Source: Brucella rhizosphaerae
GTDB taxonomy: Bacteria; Pseudomonadota; Alphaproteobacteria; Rhizobiales; Rhizobiaceae
Assembly (NCBI RefSeq): GCF_002252475.1
Contig: NZ_NNRK01000029.1
Coordinates: forward strand, 310,001 to 374,000
Length of the DNA stretch: 64,000 bases
Direction: 5' to 3'
Below are positions 18,104 to 26,924 of the stretch, one piece after another. A program made the position numbers and the translations under genes. Positions within the stretch are counted from its first letter, which is position 1. Every line of letters starts with the position of its first letter. The notes beneath the pieces are model-generated. The model saw only the letters and a list, made by a program, of their open reading frames with translations. It did not search any database and was not told where the DNA came from.

Positions 18104-18605
18104 GACGCTACTGTTATCCTTCCCGCGCATCGCTTGCAACTGTAAATTTGCGCTCCTGAACAGAGCCATACGATCCCTGTCGGCTTTGTCAGTTTCACAG
18201 CAGAATGGAATTTTCAGATTACCTCTGATCAATCTATGAAAAAACAATCCGAACCTTACAAGACGACCAGATCCCCCATCAGAACCTGCGCCGAAAACGC
18301 AAAGCGACCTATGGTGAACGTACCTTTACTGGCAATCAGTAGGTATAACACCAGCCACAAGTCATAACTTTATAAATGCAATATCACTTTCAGTATGCTC
18401 GTCCACTACCTTAGATTGCATTTCAGCACAACTGTTAATGCTATCGTGGCACCCCACTACTCCACCGTGTGAATGGATTCCAATTTATTCATGTTCAAAA
18501 ATTTGGTCTTGCGCCAAACGCAGAATTCGGATTCATTTCGCAAGCAAATCATTTATAATTCAACAATAAAAAGACGCCCAAGCAGGCCGTCAAATGGGGA
18601 CAACG
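18104..18605. other. Divergent regulatory region trpL / lrp-like gene
   Basis: About 500 bases without a supported gene, separating trpL (minus) and the Lrp-type regulator (plus). It should contain both promoters. Apart from the sigma70-like element at 18532-18559, nothing specific was recognised; the middle part is AT-rich. Confidence 0.45.
18532..18559 (+). promoter_or_regulatory. Candidate promoter of Lrp-type regulator
   Basis: Perfect -10 TATAAT (18554-18559) with a weak -35 TTCATT (18532-18537) 16 bases upstream, giving a leader of about 40 bases before the ATG at 18606. Confidence 0.45.
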
Positions 18606-19067
18606 ATGAAAAATCTAGATGCGATGGACAGGAGTATTCTGCACGCGCTTCAGGAAAATGGCCGACTGACCAATACTGAACTCGCTGATCGCATTAATCT
18701 TTCCCAGACGGCAACCGCAGAACGCGTCAAGCGCCTGACGCGAGAAGGTTACATTCTCGGCTATTCTGCGCATCTTTCACCAAAGATGCTGGACCGATCA
18801 ATGCTGGTCTTTATTGAGATCAAACTCGACCGCACAACACCCGAAGTCTTTGAGACATTTTCTACTTTCACGCGTGGCAATCCCGATATTCTGGAATGCC
18901 ACATGGTTGCTGGCGGGTTCGACTATCTGATCAAAGCACGCGTGTCCGACATGGACCATTACCGGCGCTTTCTGTCAGAGGCCCTGCTTTCCTTGCCCGG
19001 CGTACGTGAGTCACACACCTATGCGGTCATGGAAGAGGTCAAGGAAACGTCACATCTCGCAGTTTAG
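18606..19067 (+). CDS. Lrp/AsnC family transcriptional regulator
   Basis: 153 residues, full-length Lrp/AsnC type. N-terminal winged helix-turn-helix: AMDRSILHALQENGRLTNTE, LADRINLSQTATAERVKRLT. C-terminal RAM effector domain: ECHMVAGGFDYLIKARVSDM and LPGVRESHTYAVMEEVKET. GGGGA precedes the ATG at 18606 by five bases. It stands divergent from trpL/trpE(G), and amino-acid genes surround it, so an amino-acid effector is likely, but the ligand cannot be read. The gene ends directly at a RIME-like repeat whose first bases overlap its stop codon. Confidence 0.93.
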   Translation: MKNLDAMDRSILHALQENGRLTNTELADRINLSQTATAERVKRLTREGYILGYSAHLSPKMLDRSMLVFIEIKLDRTTPEVFETFSTFTRGNPDILECHMVAGGFDYLIKARVSDMDHYRRFLSEALLSLPGVRESHTYAVMEEVKETSHLAV

Positions 19068-19103
19068 AGCGCGCCCGAAAGCGTGACACGGTTTTCGCGG
19101 AAA
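19066..19103. repeat. RIME-like intergenic repeat
   Basis: Begins AGAGCGCGCCCGAAAGCGTG and continues ACACGGTTTTCGCGG; matches the window consensus of AGAGCGCATCCCGAAAAGTG / AAACGGTTTTCGG. It overlaps the stop of the Lrp-type gene. Confidence 0.55.
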
Positions 19104-19217
19104 TTGCTCACCACGAACGGCGAACTGGCGCTTTGATCAAACCAAAGTTATTCGTCATTCGGCCTACCGCGTTTTTCTCAGCCTGATGGCCTCACTCCAC
19201 CCAATCATCGGGACCTA

Positions 19218-19248
19218 TTGCAAATTACTTTTTACGGGTATATACCCG
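19218..19248 (+). promoter_or_regulatory. marR promoter with palindromic operator
   Basis: -35 TTGCAA (19218-19223), 17-base spacer, -10 TATACC (19241-19246). A perfect palindrome CGGGTATATACCCG (19235-19248) covers the -10. The predicted start point falls at about 19253, the A of the marR ATG, so the transcript is probably leaderless. Confidence 0.6.
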
Positions 19249-19252
19249 CATA

Positions 19253-19654
19253 ATGTCCAAGCCCTGTATCTGCATCCTTCTGCGTCAAGCTGCCCGTAAG
19301 TCCTCAGCCGTCTACGATGAGGCACTGGCGCCCCTTGGCATCAATATTGCGCAGTTCAGCCTGCTGCGAAAAATCTCGCGTGCTGGTTCTATTTCGCTGA
19401 CCGAGCTTGCTCAAAAGGCAGAACTTGATCGTTCGACCATGGGTCGCAATGCAAAGGTGCTGCAACGCATGGGTCTGATTGAACCTGCCGCTAGCGATGA
19501 CCATCGCGAGACGAGTGTCACACTAACTGATGCGGGTCGTGACATTGTCGAACGTGGCGCACCCCTGTGGGATAAAGCGCAAGATGAAATAGAAGCGCGG
19601 CTTGGAGATGAAGGTATTGAGCAACTGCAAGCCCTGCTCAGTGCCATCTCATGA
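19253..19654 (+). CDS. MarR family transcriptional regulator
   Basis: 133 residues, winged-helix MarR type: ISLTELAQKAELDRSTMGRN (recognition region, residues 57-76), AKVLQRMGLIEP, then the wing DDHRETSVTLTDAGRDIVE. Cys residues near the N-terminus (KPCICILLRQAA) could allow redox or ligand sensing, but this is speculative. There is no Shine-Dalgarno sequence: the four bases before ATG follow a palindrome over the -10 box, which suggests a leaderless, self-repressed gene. The MFS exporter downstream is probably its target or partner. Confidence 0.9.
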   Translation: MSKPCICILLRQAARKSSAVYDEALAPLGINIAQFSLLRKISRAGSISLTELAQKAELDRSTMGRNAKVLQRMGLIEPAASDDHRETSVTLTDAGRDIVERGAPLWDKAQDEIEARLGDEGIEQLQALLSAIS

Positions 19655-19782
19655 AGCCCAGCCCTCTCGATTAAATTGACTACGAACAATGACAGGAACC
19701 TGCGCAGCCGATAGACGGCAAGCGGTTTCGCCTTCCAATCCGCGGCTGGTCGAAATCCAGCTCGAACTCGAAAGCGCCGAAA

Positions 19783-21075
19783 ATGATTTCAGCCAGCCTT
19801 GCCAGCTTTCTTGCGCAAAGAAACATCCATTATGGATGGGTCGTCGCTGCTGTCACCTTTCTCACCATGCTGGCAACGGCTGCTGCGATGGGGTCGGCGG
19901 GCATATTGATTGAACCGCTTCAGAGTGAGTTCGGCTGGACCAACGCGGATGTTTCCTTCGCCATGGCCTTGCGTCTTGTCCTGTTCGGACTGATGGGGCC
20001 GTTTGCGGCTGCGTTCATGAACCAGTTTGGTCTGCGTCGGGTCGTCATGGCCGCCTTGATCATGATCTCGTTGGGACTTGTCGGTTCGATTTTCATGACT
20101 GAGCAATGGCAGATGGTTGCCCTTTGGGGCGTCGTCATCGGGCTCGGCACCGGGATGACAGCGCTCGTGCTGGGAGCAACCGTTGCCGCACGCTGGTTTG
20201 AAAAGCGGCGCGGTCTGGTGGTCGGCATGATGACGGCCAGCAACGCGACCGGACAGCTTATCTTCATGCCAATTCTGGCCAGCGTCAGTCAGTCGATCGG
20301 CTGGCGTACGTCGCTTACTATTGTTATTTCGTTCTTGCTGACAGCGCTTGTGCTGGTGTTGGCGTTGATGCGTGACAATCCGGCCGATATCGGCCTCAAG
20401 CCTTATGGCCGCACCGCCCCGATGCCCGCACCGGAACCTAAGAAGCACTTTGTTTCCATGCTCATCTCGCCACTGGTGACCTTGCGTGAAGTTTCATCCA
20501 CAACCACTTTCTGGGTGCTGTTTGTCACATTTTTCGTCTGTGGCTTTTCCACAAACGGTCTGATCCAGACCCATTGGATCGCACTTTGCGGAGACTTCGG
20601 TATCGTTCCAGTTGGTGCAGCAGGCATTCTGGCGGTGATCGGCGCATTCGATCTCATCGGCACAATCGCTTCCGGTTGGCTTACCGACCGCTTCGACAAT
20701 CGCTGGCTCCTGTTCTGGTTCTATGCCCTGCGTGGCCTGTCACTGATCTATTTGACATTCACCGACTTCACACTTTACGAGCTGGCGCTTTTCGCAGTGT
20801 TCTATGGCCTTGATTGGGTCGCCACAGTACCGCCAACCGTGAAGCTGGCAGCAGAGCAATTCGGCCCGGAAAAGGCCGGCATGGTGTTTGGCTGGGTATT
20901 TACAGGCCATCAGGTCGGCGCGGCTGCGGCAGCAGCTTTTGCAGGCTATGTTCGCACAGATTACGATAGTTACACACCTGCGCTCATTCTGGCAGGTGCC
21001 ATGTGCTTCGCTGCGGCGGCGATGGTATTCCTTATCAATCGCCCCTCTCGCCGCCCTGTACTTCAGACTTCATGA
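19783..21075 (+). CDS. MFS transporter
   Basis: 430 residues with twelve predicted membrane helices in two halves, joined by a loop near residue 210 (GRTAPMPAPEPKKHF). The pattern of NIHYGWVVAAVTFLTMLATA at the N-terminus and KRRGLVVGMMTASNATGQLI resembles the monocarboxylate/OFA-like group of MFS proteins; SGWLTDRFDNRWLLFWFYAL in the second half is the MFS loop motif. Substrate not predictable. It follows the MarR gene by 128 bases on the same strand, an arrangement typical of regulated efflux. Start at 19783 is the first ATG before the first helix. Confidence 0.88.
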   Translation: MISASLASFLAQRNIHYGWVVAAVTFLTMLATAAAMGSAGILIEPLQSEFGWTNADVSFAMALRLVLFGLMGPFAAAFMNQFGLRRVVMAALIMISLGLVGSIFMTEQWQMVALWGVVIGLGTGMTALVLGATVAARWFEKRRGLVVGMMTASNATGQLIFMPILASVSQSIGWRTSLTIVISFLLTALVLVLALMRDNPADIGLKPYGRTAPMPAPEPKKHFVSMLISPLVTLREVSSTTTFWVLFVTFFVCGFSTNGLIQTHWIALCGDFGIVPVGAAGILAVIGAFDLIGTIASGWLTDRFDNRWLLFWFYALRGLSLIYLTFTDFTLYELALFAVFYGLDWVATVPPTVKLAAEQFGPEKAGMVFGWVFTGHQVGAAAAAAFAGYVRTDYDSYTPALILAGAMCFAAAAMVFLINRPSRRPVLQTS

Positions 21076-21080
21076 AGCTG

Positions 21081-21126
21081 GAGCGCATCGCCAAAAGTCT
21101 GAAGCGGTTTTCGGAAAAGATGCGTG
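21081..21126. repeat. RIME-like intergenic repeat
   Basis: GAGCGCATCGCCAAAAGTCT then GAAGCGGTTTTCGGAAAAG and ATGCGTG, matching the window consensus; it fills the gap between the MFS gene and the convergent EamA gene. Confidence 0.6.
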
Positions 21127-21136
21127 AAACAACTGA

Positions 21137-22054
21137 TCAGAGTGCTGATCGCTTCCTGCCCTTTCTGTTCAGTGCCAGAACACCGAGACTGATCAGAAGG
21201 GCAGCGGTGGTGTCGGTCCAGCCCGGCACTTCACCGAGCAGAAACAGGCCCAGCACCAAAGTTGCAACCGGTATGAGGGCGGATAGTGCCGCCCCTGCTG
21301 CCGTTCCCAAAAGCACGACAGCACGGTTGAAAGCGAAGACGCCAAAGGCCGATGTCAGCACACCTTGATAAAAGCCCTGCAAGGCGATGTCGCTCCAGGG
21401 TGTTTCGCCAATGCCCTTATTCAGGAAAACGACGTAAATCGGCAGAAACACCAGCGCAGATGTTACTGCTGCAATTGCTGTGGCATGAAGTCCGTCCATG
21501 CCCTTCTTACGAAACACCATCACATAGATTGACCAGACAAGCGCAGCAGCAAAAAAAGAGAGGTGCCCTATCATCTCCTGCCCGCCCAATTGTGACAGAC
21601 CGGCAATCAGCCCGCTCCCAATCAAGATCAGTACAACCCCGGCCCAACGCGACAGAACGAGACGCTCCTGAAGCAGAAGCACCCCGAGGATCGCAACGAG
21701 TGCGGTCATCAGTCCGGGGATAAGCGCCGCAGCATGAGACGCGGGCGCGAACTGCAATCCGTAAACTGTCAGCAATGCATAGGGAAAACCAGCTCCTGAA
21801 GCGAGAAGTACGAAGCCAAGCGGCCCCAATTGCCGGAAGCCGAAGCCTTTTGCAAAGACGACCGGCAGCAGCACCAAACCCGCCACGCCGAAACGCAGGG
21901 CGATAATATCGGATGGCATAAGTGCTGTCTTAAAGCCGAAGCGTGTCAGCACGAAAGAGCCTGACCAGACAAGGACCCCTGAAAGCCCCCATATCAGGCC
22001 CCTTATCGTATCGGATGCGGAGACTGGAATTGTCGTATCAGTGGTGGCCGTCAT
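21137..22054 (-). CDS. EamA/DMT family transporter
   Basis: 305 residues with ten predicted helices formed by two EamA repeats. Repeat 1 spans about residues 10-145 (GLIWGLSGVLVWSGSFVLTR, PYALLTVYGLQFAPASHAAA, LLLQERLVLSRWAGVVLILI); repeat 2 spans 160-300 (FAAALVWSIYVMVFRKKGMD, VLTSAFGVFAFNRAVVLLGT, FLLGEVPGWTDTTAALLISL). Members export amino acids or other metabolites. The LysR gene next to it is on the same strand, 98 bases upstream, so it might be the regulator, but the distance leaves this open. Confidence 0.9.
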   Translation of the reverse strand: MTATTDTTIPVSASDTIRGLIWGLSGVLVWSGSFVLTRFGFKTALMPSDIIALRFGVAGLVLLPVVFAKGFGFRQLGPLGFVLLASGAGFPYALLTVYGLQFAPASHAAALIPGLMTALVAILGVLLLQERLVLSRWAGVVLILIGSGLIAGLSQLGGQEMIGHLSFFAAALVWSIYVMVFRKKGMDGLHATAIAAVTSALVFLPIYVVFLNKGIGETPWSDIALQGFYQGVLTSAFGVFAFNRAVVLLGTAAGAALSALIPVATLVLGLFLLGEVPGWTDTTAALLISLGVLALNRKGRKRSAL

Positions 22055-22152
22055 ATCTGTGGTGCTCTGGTTCGTGGAATAGTCGGGCGACTATTGCAGA
22101 AACGCTGAGCACCAGCAGCATGGATAAGTCAGATATAAGATATTAGAAATTC

Positions 22153-23034
22153 TTATGCCGCTTTGATGTTTGCTTCTTTGGCGATAGCGCAGAAACTATC
22201 GATCAGATGCCGTACAGAACAGTCGGCACGATAAACGATATAGACCGTTCTGAACGTCGGCGGATTTAGTTTGATTGCGCGCAAATCATGCAAGTTGGCA
22301 CCCGGCAAGCTGATCTCAGATAATAGCGTCATGCCGATGCCATGCCGTACCATTTCAAGAACGGTCGCAACATCGCGCGTCCTGACCTGCTCGCTTCGTG
22401 CTCCGCCATCCGCATGAATGATACGGTCAATGATCACCTCGCAACCCGCAGCCGCAATCAGCTGGCGATCACGCAGATCATTGGGCGCGACCGTTTCGCG
22501 CCGCATGAATGGATCATCACGCCGACCAACCACAACCAGCTCTTCCTGCCCTATCTCAACCGCTTCCAGACCGGAAAACGGCAGCGATGTGATGCCTATA
22601 TCGGCAATACCCTCGCTTACCCACAGGCTCACATCATCATGGCCGCCTTCAAAGGTGCTGAATTCCACCCGTGGATGAAGACGCTGAAATGCTTTACGCA
22701 GATCAGGCAACGCATATTCAAGCTGACTTGGAATGGCTGCAACGCGCAGCTTGTTGGGTACATTGGTGATCATTTTGCGCGCCTGCGCTTCAATACGATC
22801 AACAGCTGAGAGGGCGCTGCGTGCATCCTCAAGAATGGTGTGGCCGAAGGCCGTGAGCACGGCGCCGTCACGTTTACGGGCCAAAAGATCCAGCCCCAGA
22901 ATTTTTTCGAGCGTTGCAAGCGCCTGACTTGCCCCCGATTGTGTCAGGCCGAGCTTTCTCGCAGCCCCGCCCACACTGCCGGTTTCAACCACCGCTTCGA
23001 GCAATCTCAACTGAACAAGACTGATCTTCATCAC
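22153..23034 (-). CDS. LysR family transcriptional regulator
   Basis: 293 residues if started at GTG 23034 (292 from the following ATG 23031). The HTH is LLEAVVETGSVGGAARKLGL followed by TQSGASQALATLEKILGLDL; the C-terminal substrate-binding domain follows (LRVAAIPSQLEYALPDLRKA). It abuts Rsm22 directly: the Rsm22 stop TAA is immediately followed by GTG-ATG, with GGGAAG just upstream, so the two are translated from the same message. It closes the DUF2333 / Rsm22 / LysR operon. Target genes unknown; the EamA exporter downstream is one candidate. Confidence 0.92.
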   Translation of the reverse strand: MMKISLVQLRLLEAVVETGSVGGAARKLGLTQSGASQALATLEKILGLDLLARKRDGAVLTAFGHTILEDARSALSAVDRIEAQARKMITNVPNKLRVAAIPSQLEYALPDLRKAFQRLHPRVEFSTFEGGHDDVSLWVSEGIADIGITSLPFSGLEAVEIGQEELVVVGRRDDPFMRRETVAPNDLRDRQLIAAAGCEVIIDRIIHADGGARSEQVRTRDVATVLEMVRHGIGMTLLSEISLPGANLHDLRAIKLNPPTFRTVYIVYRADCSVRHLIDSFCAIAKEANIKAA

Positions 23035-24003
23035 TTAGCTTCCCAGAGCTGCATCGCCCCAATCGGCACGGCGCGCCCAACGGAAAAATTCACCATCACG
23101 TTTGGTGACTAGCCGGTTTTCAGCGTTTCCGTCATCGTTACAGAGCTTCATCGCTACCTTGCCTCCGCCCACGCGCGTCGGCGCGATCACCCGTGCCGAT
23201 ACAGCAAGCGACGGATCGCGCGTTGCAGCCAGATAGATGAACTTCTCATCTTCCCATGGCACTTCCGCATCCTTGGTCAGACGATGAATGCGCGAGCGGG
23301 CAACGCGGCGAGAAAAATGACACCAATCGGGTGCAATCAGCGGGCATTCCAGTTGATGTGTGCAGGGTGCGGCAATTTTCGCGCCTTGCTCAATCAATAG
23401 GGTTCGAGCGTCCAGAATGCGCTGCCAGCCGGCGGGTGTGCCGGGTTCGACAATCACAAACAAATGACGAGCCGAAGCCCATAGCCGTTCAACAAGCGCC
23501 TTGCGATCAAAAGGCGCCAGCTCATCGAGAACATAAGCAATCGTCACGAGATCGGCTTGCGGAAAATCAAGTTTTTCCTTGACCAGATCGCCAGCACGCC
23601 ACTCTGTCTCAACGCCAACATTTTCTGCAAGCCTGCTGCCAACCGCACGAATAGCCGGGCTTGCTTCTATCATCGTTGCCGATGAGAGATCGGGCCAACA
23701 TTCGCGTGCGGCCCACAGTGCCGTCCCCGGCCCGCAGCCGACATCGAGCATAGTCTGAGGCGTGAAATCCGGACACACTGCCGCAACACTCTCAAGACTT
23801 GCCCGCACTGCCGCATAGGTCGCAGGCAGCCGTGCAGCGAGATAGGCCTTGGCGGCAAGTTCATCTGAAATATGCAGGTGTCCATCACGCGTCTCCGCGC
23901 GATAGCGCCGGGACAGAACTTCAGACGCACGCTTGAGGTCGGCCAGAGCCACTCCCTCAAGCGCCACATCTACAGCCTGACGCAATACCGATGGCAATTC
24001 CAT
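23035..24003 (-). CDS. Rsm22-family putative rRNA methyltransferase
   Basis: 322 residues of the Rsm22 family (mitochondrial small-subunit assembly factor and bacterial relatives). SAM-binding motif LDVGCGPGTALWAAREC (residues 88-104), acidic motif near TMIEASPAIRAVG, and the family's cysteine cluster CTHQLECPLIAPDWCHFSRR, whose four-Cys arrangement (three here plus another Cys nearby) binds an Fe-S cluster or metal in relatives. The N-terminus holds the conserved LSRRYR region. Likely acts in small ribosomal subunit maturation. It lies 6 bases after DUF2333 and touches LysR. Confidence 0.9.
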   Translation of the reverse strand: MELPSVLRQAVDVALEGVALADLKRASEVLSRRYRAETRDGHLHISDELAAKAYLAARLPATYAAVRASLESVAAVCPDFTPQTMLDVGCGPGTALWAARECWPDLSSATMIEASPAIRAVGSRLAENVGVETEWRAGDLVKEKLDFPQADLVTIAYVLDELAPFDRKALVERLWASARHLFVIVEPGTPAGWQRILDARTLLIEQGAKIAAPCTHQLECPLIAPDWCHFSRRVARSRIHRLTKDAEVPWEDEKFIYLAATRDPSLAVSARVIAPTRVGGGKVAMKLCNDDGNAENRLVTKRDGEFFRWARRADWGDAALGS

Positions 24004-24009
24004 CGCAGA

Positions 24010-25269
24010 TCAGCGCTCCAGAACCTGTTTGACATCGACCAGATTGGACCGAACGCGCAGAATGTAAAAGCCCATCGTGGTCAGATGTGACGGTGTAAAC
24101 CATGCATCCGGGCTTCCATTCGAAACAATGAATGGCTGCATATCGAGCGCCGAACGCAATTGCCGTTCCATTTCGTCCCAAACGCCATCAAGATGCTTTT
24201 CAGCCAGAACGCCGCGGAAATCCGAATGAGCGGCACGCAGCAGGCCATAATATGCATAGAGCTGACCATAGGCGAACCAGAAGCGATCATCCGCGCGCGT
24301 ATCGAACCAACCGGCATGGTAATTCTCGGCACGATCCTTGAGGATCGCCGAAGTCGAGCCCAGATCGCTCGCGATACGGTCAACAAGCTGGATCAGATTG
24401 TCAGCGCGGGCATCAAAGGTTGCCTGACAGTTTTCAAGGCGCGTATTGAACGAACGCAGATCTTTGATCGCCGAGCGATAATAGCTTGGCGTTGGTGTCT
24501 TGGGGCCAAACGGGCTCAGACCAAAATACCAGGCATCTTCTGCAAACTGCAGATTGCCACGTGCTTTTTGCAGATCGCCATCAATCTGCGATGTACCGCG
24601 CAGACGACCGATATTGTCTACCAGCTCAATGGCTGTACGACGCACTGCTGCATTGATGCCGCGCTGGAACGACGCCTTGTTATCGAGAAACGGCGTGCGA
24701 TCCCAATCGAGACCAAAGAAACCAACCTTGTAAAGCAGCATGGAGGAAATCCACGCATTCTGGTTCACATTGAAGTCAGTAAGATCGGCCGCAACTTCAG
24801 CAATTGCTGAAGGCGAACATTTACGTGCCGTCGATGGGATTTGTGCGGCCTGCATTGGCTGCGACTGTGTCGGCGTTTCGGGCTGCGTGGTTGTATCGCC
24901 CGAGCCGGTCGCAGGGGTCGTATCCGTGCTGCCCGCACCCTGTTCAGCAGGTGCAGGTGTTGTCGGTGCAGGCGTTGCAACCAACGGCGCAGGTGTCGTC
25001 TGCACCTCCTCACCGGGTGTAATCGCAGTCTGATAACTGTACTTGGCTGGGTAGTCAGGATTGAAGTTGGTCCAGACCTGCGTTTGCCAGACAAAATAGA
25101 TATAAAGGCCACCAAGTCCGATTACAGCGACAGCAATCGCAACTTTCCACAAATTTCCTAATTTAAGAAAAAGCCGCCACAAACCGCCCAGCGGCACTGC
25201 TATCAAACGGGCCAATGCCGCGATAAATCGACCAAGGAAGGATAAAACGCCCCGTACTGCATTCCACAC
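24010..25269 (-). CDS. DUF2333 family membrane-anchored protein
   Basis: 419 residues. An amphipathic/hydrophobic N-terminus and one strong helix (VAIAVAVIGLGGLYIYFVWQ, about 42-62) anchor it; a Pro/Thr/Gln-rich linker runs through residues 85-145 (TTPAPLVATPAPTTPAPAEQ and on). The rest is DUF2333: CSPSAIAEVAADLTDFNVNQ, then GFFGLDWDRTPFLDNKASFQ, DAWYFGLSPFGPKTPTPSYY and AGWFDTRADDRFWFAYGQLY. The family has no assigned function; orientation of the anchor suggests the domain is periplasmic. First gene of the operon with Rsm22 and LysR. Confidence 0.88.
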   Translation of the reverse strand: MWNAVRGVLSFLGRFIAALARLIAVPLGGLWRLFLKLGNLWKVAIAVAVIGLGGLYIYFVWQTQVWTNFNPDYPAKYSYQTAITPGEEVQTTPAPLVATPAPTTPAPAEQGAGSTDTTPATGSGDTTTQPETPTQSQPMQAAQIPSTARKCSPSAIAEVAADLTDFNVNQNAWISSMLLYKVGFFGLDWDRTPFLDNKASFQRGINAAVRRTAIELVDNIGRLRGTSQIDGDLQKARGNLQFAEDAWYFGLSPFGPKTPTPSYYRSAIKDLRSFNTRLENCQATFDARADNLIQLVDRIASDLGSTSAILKDRAENYHAGWFDTRADDRFWFAYGQLYAYYGLLRAAHSDFRGVLAEKHLDGVWDEMERQLRSALDMQPFIVSNGSPDAWFTPSHLTTMGFYILRVRSNLVDVKQVLER

Positions 25270-25812
25270 CGTAAAAATTCCTTCCTCTTGCCTGCAATTG
25301 CAGGCTATCCGACATTTTTTCTTATCCAGGCAACAGGCCCGAAAAGCCGCTGACCAATGATCAGCTTCGTTTGATTAGCTTCACACTTCTCAAATAGAGT
25401 GCGACAAGCTTTTCGACAACCGTGAACGAGCCTGTCTCTGACTTTATCGCGTGTTTTCAGTGCTCAAGGGTTGAAACAAGATGGCCCTTGCGTAACATGG
25501 CGCCACTTCGCACTGCTTCGGCATTCAGAGCACCTTACGTCTGAACAGACATACAAAGGCGCTCTAATTTTTAAACCTGCGCATCGTGCTTTCCAAAAAT
25601 CGATTCCGATTGTTGGACCGATGCGATAACGCCTCATCTGCAGAACCTTTTTGACTGACGGTCCAGAAAAAAGAGTACAACACACCCCAAAGTCGCAATC
25701 AGAAATATTTTCGCCGCAATGGTACTTGATCGGCGAAATCTTTGGTGTTTGCTAAAAGCCGGAACCGGAAAAACAATCAACCGTCAAAACGGCCCGGTTA
25801 ATGGAGAGAGAA
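25270..25812. other. Regulatory region between DUF2333 gene and choX
   Basis: 543 bases without a supported gene, divergent promoters expected. It holds a perfect 16-base palindrome GCCTGCAATTGCAGGC (25290-25305) just upstream of the DUF2333 gene, a repeat-element fragment (25527-25566), and an inverted repeat TTTCGCCG / CGGCGAAA (25709-25716 / 25731-25738, 14-base spacer) about 75 bases before choX. The last could be an operator for the choline genes, but no known site was recognised. Confidence 0.45.
25527..25566. repeat. Fragment of palindromic element
   Basis: On the minus strand AGAGCGCCTTTGTATGTCTG, then TTCAGACGTAAGGTGCTCT; it matches the second half of the element at 8094-8137 in layout and in the AGAGCG..CCTTTGTG core. 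Confidence 0.5.
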
Positions 25813-26781
25813 ATGAAGTCCACATCGACGTCCACACTCAAGTTTGCATTGAGCACGCTAGCCTTAACGACAGCTATATTCGCACTGCCGGGCACCAGCC
25901 TCGCCGCAGAACCCGCAAGCTGCTCCAACGTTCGTTTTTCCGATGTGGGCTGGACCGACATCACATCCACCACGGCGGTGGCCACTGAGATTCTCAAAGG
26001 CCTCGGCTACAAGACCGACATCAAGGTTCTTTCCGTGCCAGTGACCTATGCGTCGCTCAGCAAGAAAGACATCGATGTGTTTCTTGGCTACTGGAACCCA
26101 TCCATGAGCGCCGATCTCAAGCCTTATCTGGATGACAAGACCGTCGAAACACTCCGCACCAATCTGACTGGCGCAAAGTATACTCTCGCCGTACCTAAAT
26201 ATGCCTATGACGAGGGCCTCAAGGACTTCAAAGATATTGCTGCTTTCAAAGACAAGCTTGGCGGCAAGATTTACGGTATCGAACCCGGCAATGACGGCAA
26301 TCGTCTGATCCTTGACATGATCAGCAAGGATGCTTTCGGCCTGAAGTCATTTGAGCTCGCTGAATCGTCTGAACAGGGCATGCTTGCACAGGTCGGCAAA
26401 AACGTTCGTGGCAAAGAGCCGATCGTGTTCCTCGCCTGGGAGCCGCATCCGATGAACAAGCGCTTCGAGATCGCTTATCTAACCGGTGGTGACGACTTCT
26501 TCGGCCCGAACCTCGGCGGCGCCAAAGTCGAAACCAATGTCCGTGCAGGCTACGCGCAGGAATGCCCGAATGTCGGCAAATTCCTCACCAATCTCGAATT
26601 CCAGCTTGAAATGGAAAACGAGATCATGGGTAAGATCCTCGACGACGGCGAAGATCCAGCAAAGGCTGCAACCGCCTGGCTCAAGGCAAATCCTGCTGTT
26701 CTCGATAAATGGCTCGACGGTGTCACCACGACGGATGGCAAGGAAGGTTTGCCAGCCGTTAAGGCGGAACTCGGCCTGTAA
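25813..26781 (+). CDS. choX: Choline ABC transporter, periplasmic binding protein
   Basis: 322 residues. Signal peptide of about 32 residues (FALSTLALTTAIFALPGTSL, cleaved after AAA/LAA). The mature protein has the OpuAC/ChoX pattern: CSNVRFSDVGWTDITSTTAV, ASLSKKDIDVFLGYWNPSMS (aromatic-box Trp/Tyr region), GKIYGIEPGNDGNRLILDMI and FLAWEPHPMNKRFEIAYLTG. It captures choline for uptake and conversion to glycine betaine. ATG 25813 is chosen because GGAGAG lies just upstream; an ATG 12 bases earlier is less well placed. A strong hairpin and a RIME-like repeat separate it from choW. Confidence 0.93.
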   Translation: MKSTSTSTLKFALSTLALTTAIFALPGTSLAAEPASCSNVRFSDVGWTDITSTTAVATEILKGLGYKTDIKVLSVPVTYASLSKKDIDVFLGYWNPSMSADLKPYLDDKTVETLRTNLTGAKYTLAVPKYAYDEGLKDFKDIAAFKDKLGGKIYGIEPGNDGNRLILDMISKDAFGLKSFELAESSEQGMLAQVGKNVRGKEPIVFLAWEPHPMNKRFEIAYLTGGDDFFGPNLGGAKVETNVRAGYAQECPNVGKFLTNLEFQLEMENEIMGKILDDGEDPAKAATAWLKANPAVLDKWLDGVTTTDGKEGLPAVKAELGL

Positions 26782-26794
26782 TCTTCAAAGCCCC

Positions 26795-26822
26795 AGGCCG
26801 CGGATCACCGCGGCCTACTCTT
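26795..26822 (+). terminator. Strong hairpin after choX
   Basis: Perfect 9-bp stem AGGCCGCGG (26795-26803) / CCGCGGCCT (26808-26816), ATCA loop, then ACTCTTTTG. It may be a partial terminator or a 3' stabiliser that raises choX over choWV. Confidence 0.65.
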
Positions 26823-26840
26823 TTGTGGGTAAACTATCGA

Positions 26841-26888
26841 ACCGCATCCCCAAAATGGGAACCTGTTTTCAGACAGGATGCGCTTTAA
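26841..26888. repeat. RIME-like intergenic repeat
   Basis: CCGCATCCCCAAAATGGGAA then CCTGTTTTCAGACAGGATGC; matches the window consensus. It sits inside the choXWV operon between choX and choW. Confidence 0.55.
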
Positions 26889-26924
26889 GATAAACAGACA
26901 AGCACGCAGCAGGAGACATGATCG

